Source of the DNA: Antedon mediterranea
Lineage: Eukaryota > Echinodermata > Crinoidea > Comatulida > Antedonidae
DNA: 64,000 bases
Assembly: GCF_964355755.1 (NCBI RefSeq)
Contig: NC_092678.1
Location: forward strand, 22,608,365 to 22,672,364
Direction: 5' to 3'
This document shows positions 60,981 through 64,000 of this stretch, in pieces (position 1 is the first letter of the stretch; every line of letters begins with the position of its first letter). A program made the position numbers and the translations under genes. Under the pieces are notes generated by a model, which searched no databases, was not told the origin of the DNA, and saw only the letters and a list, made by a program, of their open reading frames with translations.

Positions 60981-63931
60981 ATGGCTTTCGTACAAGATGC
61001 ATTAAATATCGCACTTTATGAAGATATAATTGACCCTGAGGAATATTTGCTTTTATATAATCTTAATAAAACAAATAATTTAAATGTTCAGTACAATGAT
61101 TACAATAAATTTAATCTGGAATCTTACAATGACGACGAATGTAATGCGTTTTTCAGGTAAGTCCAGGGGGTAAGTCACCCACAAGCCAATCATTCATCAT
61201 GAACTAAGACTTAGTTAGGCAGTAGGGTAGGCTTTAGAGAAAGTAGTATTGTCTGGCATAATTATGAGCTAATCTTTTTGGCTAATTTATTGTCACCAAG
61301 TTGTTTTAATAAATTGTTGGTCTGTCTATAATACAGTATTTTTAATATTATTATAGGCCTAGGCGCAGCCTAGGCCTCTCCTATTCATGATTTATAGCCA
61401 ATATAGGCTACTTATTTATACTACTAGGGCTAGGCTAGGTATTCAACTTAGTTTAGTTACAGCACATGCTTTCAATTTTATTTAAAGATTTCGAAAAGAA
61501 GACATTTATCGACTGCAGAGAGCTCTACAGATAGAGGATGATGTTAAATGTGTTAACGGTCTTAAAGTTACTGGCATCGAAACTTTGTGCATTTTGCTGA
61601 AAAGGTTTGCATATCCATGCAAGTACATTGATATGGTGCCAATGTTTGCCAGGCCCATTCCCCAACTCTGCATGATAACGAATATGGCTCCGAATTACAT
61701 ATATAACGGATTCGAGCATCTGTTTAGCAATTGTTTTCGACAGCCTTGGCTATCACCTGGCAATATGGAACGTTTTTCTGCTGCAATCTATGATTCTGGT
61801 GCTGCGATTGACAATTGTTGGGGGTTCGTGGATGGGACGGTGCGTTCAATTTGTAGGCCTGGTGAACACCAAAGAATTGTATATAATGGCCATAAGCGTG
61901 TACATTCATTAAAATTTCAGTCAGTTGTCACGCCCATGGACTAATCGCAAACCTGTTCGGACCAATAGAGGGATGTCGCCATGATGCCTTCATGTTAAGA
62001 GAATCCAACTTATTACAACAGTTAGAACGTTATGCACGTTTTGTTTAATTCTGTATATCTATATATAAATTTACGTAAGGGCAAAATTTGGTAAATCGCG
62101 CCTTACTTTTAGAATTTTTACTCGATGGTATATAAAGTTGGTTCGTACTTTCGGTACTGATTTTAACCACCTGATGTAACCCTGTTTACTAATTAAATTA
62201 AGTTAGATAATTAGTTATTGACGATTAAAACGAATTTAGGTTCAACGATTTGTTATCCGATCGTGGTATACACTGTCTAATGGATGTCAATTTGAAAAAT
62301 ACCCGCCACAAAAATGCGAGGAGGCTTCGCATTTTCCTATCTCCTCCTACGATAATTGTTTTTAATAGCTGAAAACCGGTTGAACAGCTCGAGTACAGTA
62401 TCATAATGTTGAAGACAGGCCGATTTTCTTTAATAAATACTATTTTGATAGATTTAATATACGTTTATGCAAATGTATTGATTTGAAATGAATGGAACAT
62501 TCCAATCTCTGTTCCACAAGTGCCTATTCCCTCAGGCGTCGTAAAGGCAAGTACTGTATACCCATAACAGAAATTCGATCCATTTTTTTTCAATCTGTGC
62601 TGCAGAGGTTAGATATAGATTTGTTTTTAACGGATAATGAGCTAGCGTTTTCAGTCGCCGTATATTATGTACAAATCTTTATTATTGCAGTTAAACCACC
62701 CACGTGACATCATCACCCTTCCCTCACTGGCATGAGTAGCGTTGTAAAGCCAGATAGGCCTACGGTGCATCACATGCCCTAAACGCAGAACAACTTTGGT
62801 GGGTAGGGTTAGGAACCAACTTAAGTATGAATTGACTCTAAGAAACAATTGAAAACCATTAGGCCTACTAATTAAGTTGAGTTAGATAATTTAATATTAT
62901 TGACGATTAAATCGAATTTATGATTTGCCACGAATAGGGGTGGTTTTCACAAATTGTTTTACATTATATAAACATATTATGCACGTCGTAGTGATGTATC
63001 GTTACATGTACTATACTATTTCAATCGACTAGGACGGTGATAGTTTCAACAAAGTATTACATCGCAATGTTTTACTGTGTTTAGTGGTATATTATTTGTA
63101 AAACATGAAAACAATTAATATTTCGTTACTACATGGATAAAGAATATATTAAAAAATTGTTCCTCTTTGCACCCATCCTCTTTCCCATCCCTCAACCCTA
63201 ATGTTACATACAAAACACAAATTAAGTTTCTATAAATTTGACTTAAACAATTGGTCTCATTTTGTGACAAGTTTCTCTTTCGAAAGTAATTCCCAGGGTG
63301 CTAATTTTAGTTCAGTACATAAATCACAGTGTCTATTTATTCGTTCCTGTAAACGACATGTATTATTGTCCTGCGGTACGTACATTTGAAATCGCCAGTT
63401 TTTTAACGCTAAAATTACTATGTATTCGAGAACCATCTGTGGGCACGACCTAGATGGTACGCGAGCGAAGCGAGCGTACCATCTAGTTTTGTATAATGTA
63501 TTTAACTACTCAGTTCGCAATTCAGTTTATACTGCCATGAATTGTTTTATGTATACTTGATGAATAAAAGATACCGAAATATAAATGCCGTACGGCTAAA
63601 TGGAGATCCTCTCTGCATTTATGGAGACCCGGCTTATCCCCTTCGTGTCCATTTACAGGCTCCTTTTAAAGGAAACTTGACACAAGGTCAACAGGATTTT
63701 AACAGATCCATGAGCCAGGCTAGGGTGTCTGTTGAATGGCTATTCAGAGATATCATAGAAAATTGGAAATTTGTGGACTTCAAGAAAACCCAAAAAATAG
63801 GCTTAAGTGCAATTGGGAAGATCTATGTAGTTTGTTGTCTGTTAACAAATGCTCACACGTGTCTTTATGGCAATATTACATCCAAAACCTTTAAATTAGA
63901 TCCGCCTGCCCTTGAGGAATATTTCCGATAA
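60981..63931 (+). pseudogene. HARBI1-like DDE transposase, frameshifted and interrupted
   Basis: Exon 1 is 60981-61156 (MAFVQDALNIALYEDIIDPE, donor GTAAGT). Exon 2 begins at 61488 and shows FRKEDIYRLQRAL, TLCILLKRFAYP and the first catalytic Asp in CWGFVDGTVR. A missing base near 61934 shifts the frame; the correct frame continues as GLIANLFGPIEGCRHDAFML and stops near 62047. After Helitron H4 the last part resumes (about 63560-63931) with RNINAVRLNG, the second Asp in YGDPAYPLR and the Glu in ARVSVEWLF. The gap between the second and third parts may be an intron that now contains the Helitron. The gene would have cut and inserted the transposon; it looks dead. Confidence 0.82.
62058..63486 (+). 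mobile_element. Non-autonomous Helitron, copy H4, in the Harbinger transposase gene
   Basis: It begins TCTATATATAAATTTACG after A and ends with the GATGGTACGC/GCGTACCATC hairpin, CTAG and then T. It is nearly identical to H1 throughout, with a short deletion near 62250 relative to H1. Confidence 0.88.
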
Positions 63932-64000
63932 ATTATACAGGCAATACAAGTAATTATAAAATAAATCATTTTACACCTTTTTAAAAGTTAATAATTTTAA

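Larger units (their letters stand above)
60826..64000 (+). mobile_element. PIF/Harbinger DNA transposon, right end beyond the window
   Basis: Its left boundary is where the L1 reverse transcriptase stops (about 60822-60830, TTTACGAAACACGACGG). It encodes a HARBI1-type nuclease in two or three exons and has been hit by Helitron H4. The right terminus is outside the window, so terminal repeats cannot be compared. Confidence 0.65.

Overview
This window is AT-rich animal nuclear DNA. It has spliced genes with GT-AG introns, LINE retrotransposons, Helitrons, a Harbinger transposon, foldback/MITE elements and a long intronic minisatellite. The combination of tandem NACHT-LRR genes with death-fold (DED-like) N-termini, heavy CR1/L1/Helitron load and a very frequent TAGGCCTA palindrome suggests an echinoderm or a close marine deuterostome. 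That is inference; no species is claimed.

Layout. Positions 1-2138 (+) hold the 3' half of a gene for a cysteine-rich beta-sandwich (PPC-like) protein with a probable GPI-anchor tail. Positions 3383-8874 (+) hold a complete five-exon class II ARF GTPase (ARF4/5 type). One of its introns uses a GC donor, and its third intron carries a 33-copy 55-bp minisatellite and a Helitron. From 11.1 to 55.9 kb lies a head-to-tail minus-strand family of three related genes. NLR1 (11135-16369) encodes DED-like domain, transmembrane exon, NACHT and LRR. A short acidic-repeat gene (21845-23391) keeps only the tiny first exon and the transmembrane/signal exon, fused to 32-residue repeats. NLR2 (35188-55921) encodes first exon, DED-like exon, transmembrane exon, then NACHT-LRR fused to the same 32-residue repeats. 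Every intron that can be placed in this family is phase 1, so the modules can be shuffled or skipped without changing frame.

NLR2 intron 2 (38450-52828) is a retrotransposon nest. A CR1-like LINE was hit by a Helitron (itself hit by a second Helitron and by a 24-bp palindrome) and by an L1-like LINE (itself hit by a TTAA-flanked MITE). Several junctions can be read to the base, and the interrupted reading frames match across them. NLR2 intron 1 carries a Myb-domain transposon with an exact internal duplication.

The intergenic parts hold large foldback elements (24.2-28.1, 28.2-29.7 and 58.6-59.7 kb, plus a half copy at 30.6-31.0 kb), copies of a sequence lying downstream of two family members, and a scatter of 24-36 bp palindromes flanked by 6-8 bp direct repeats that look like extremely small transposons. 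The right end (57.06-64 kb, +) is an L1-like LINE truncated by a PIF/Harbinger transposon whose transposase gene carries a frameshift and another Helitron.

The two most original observations are (i) the DED - transmembrane helix - NACHT-LRR arrangement with modular phase-1 exons and a shared repeat tail, and (ii) the micro-palindromic insertions, one of which supplies the stop codon of NLR1. No tRNA, rRNA or CRISPR array was seen.
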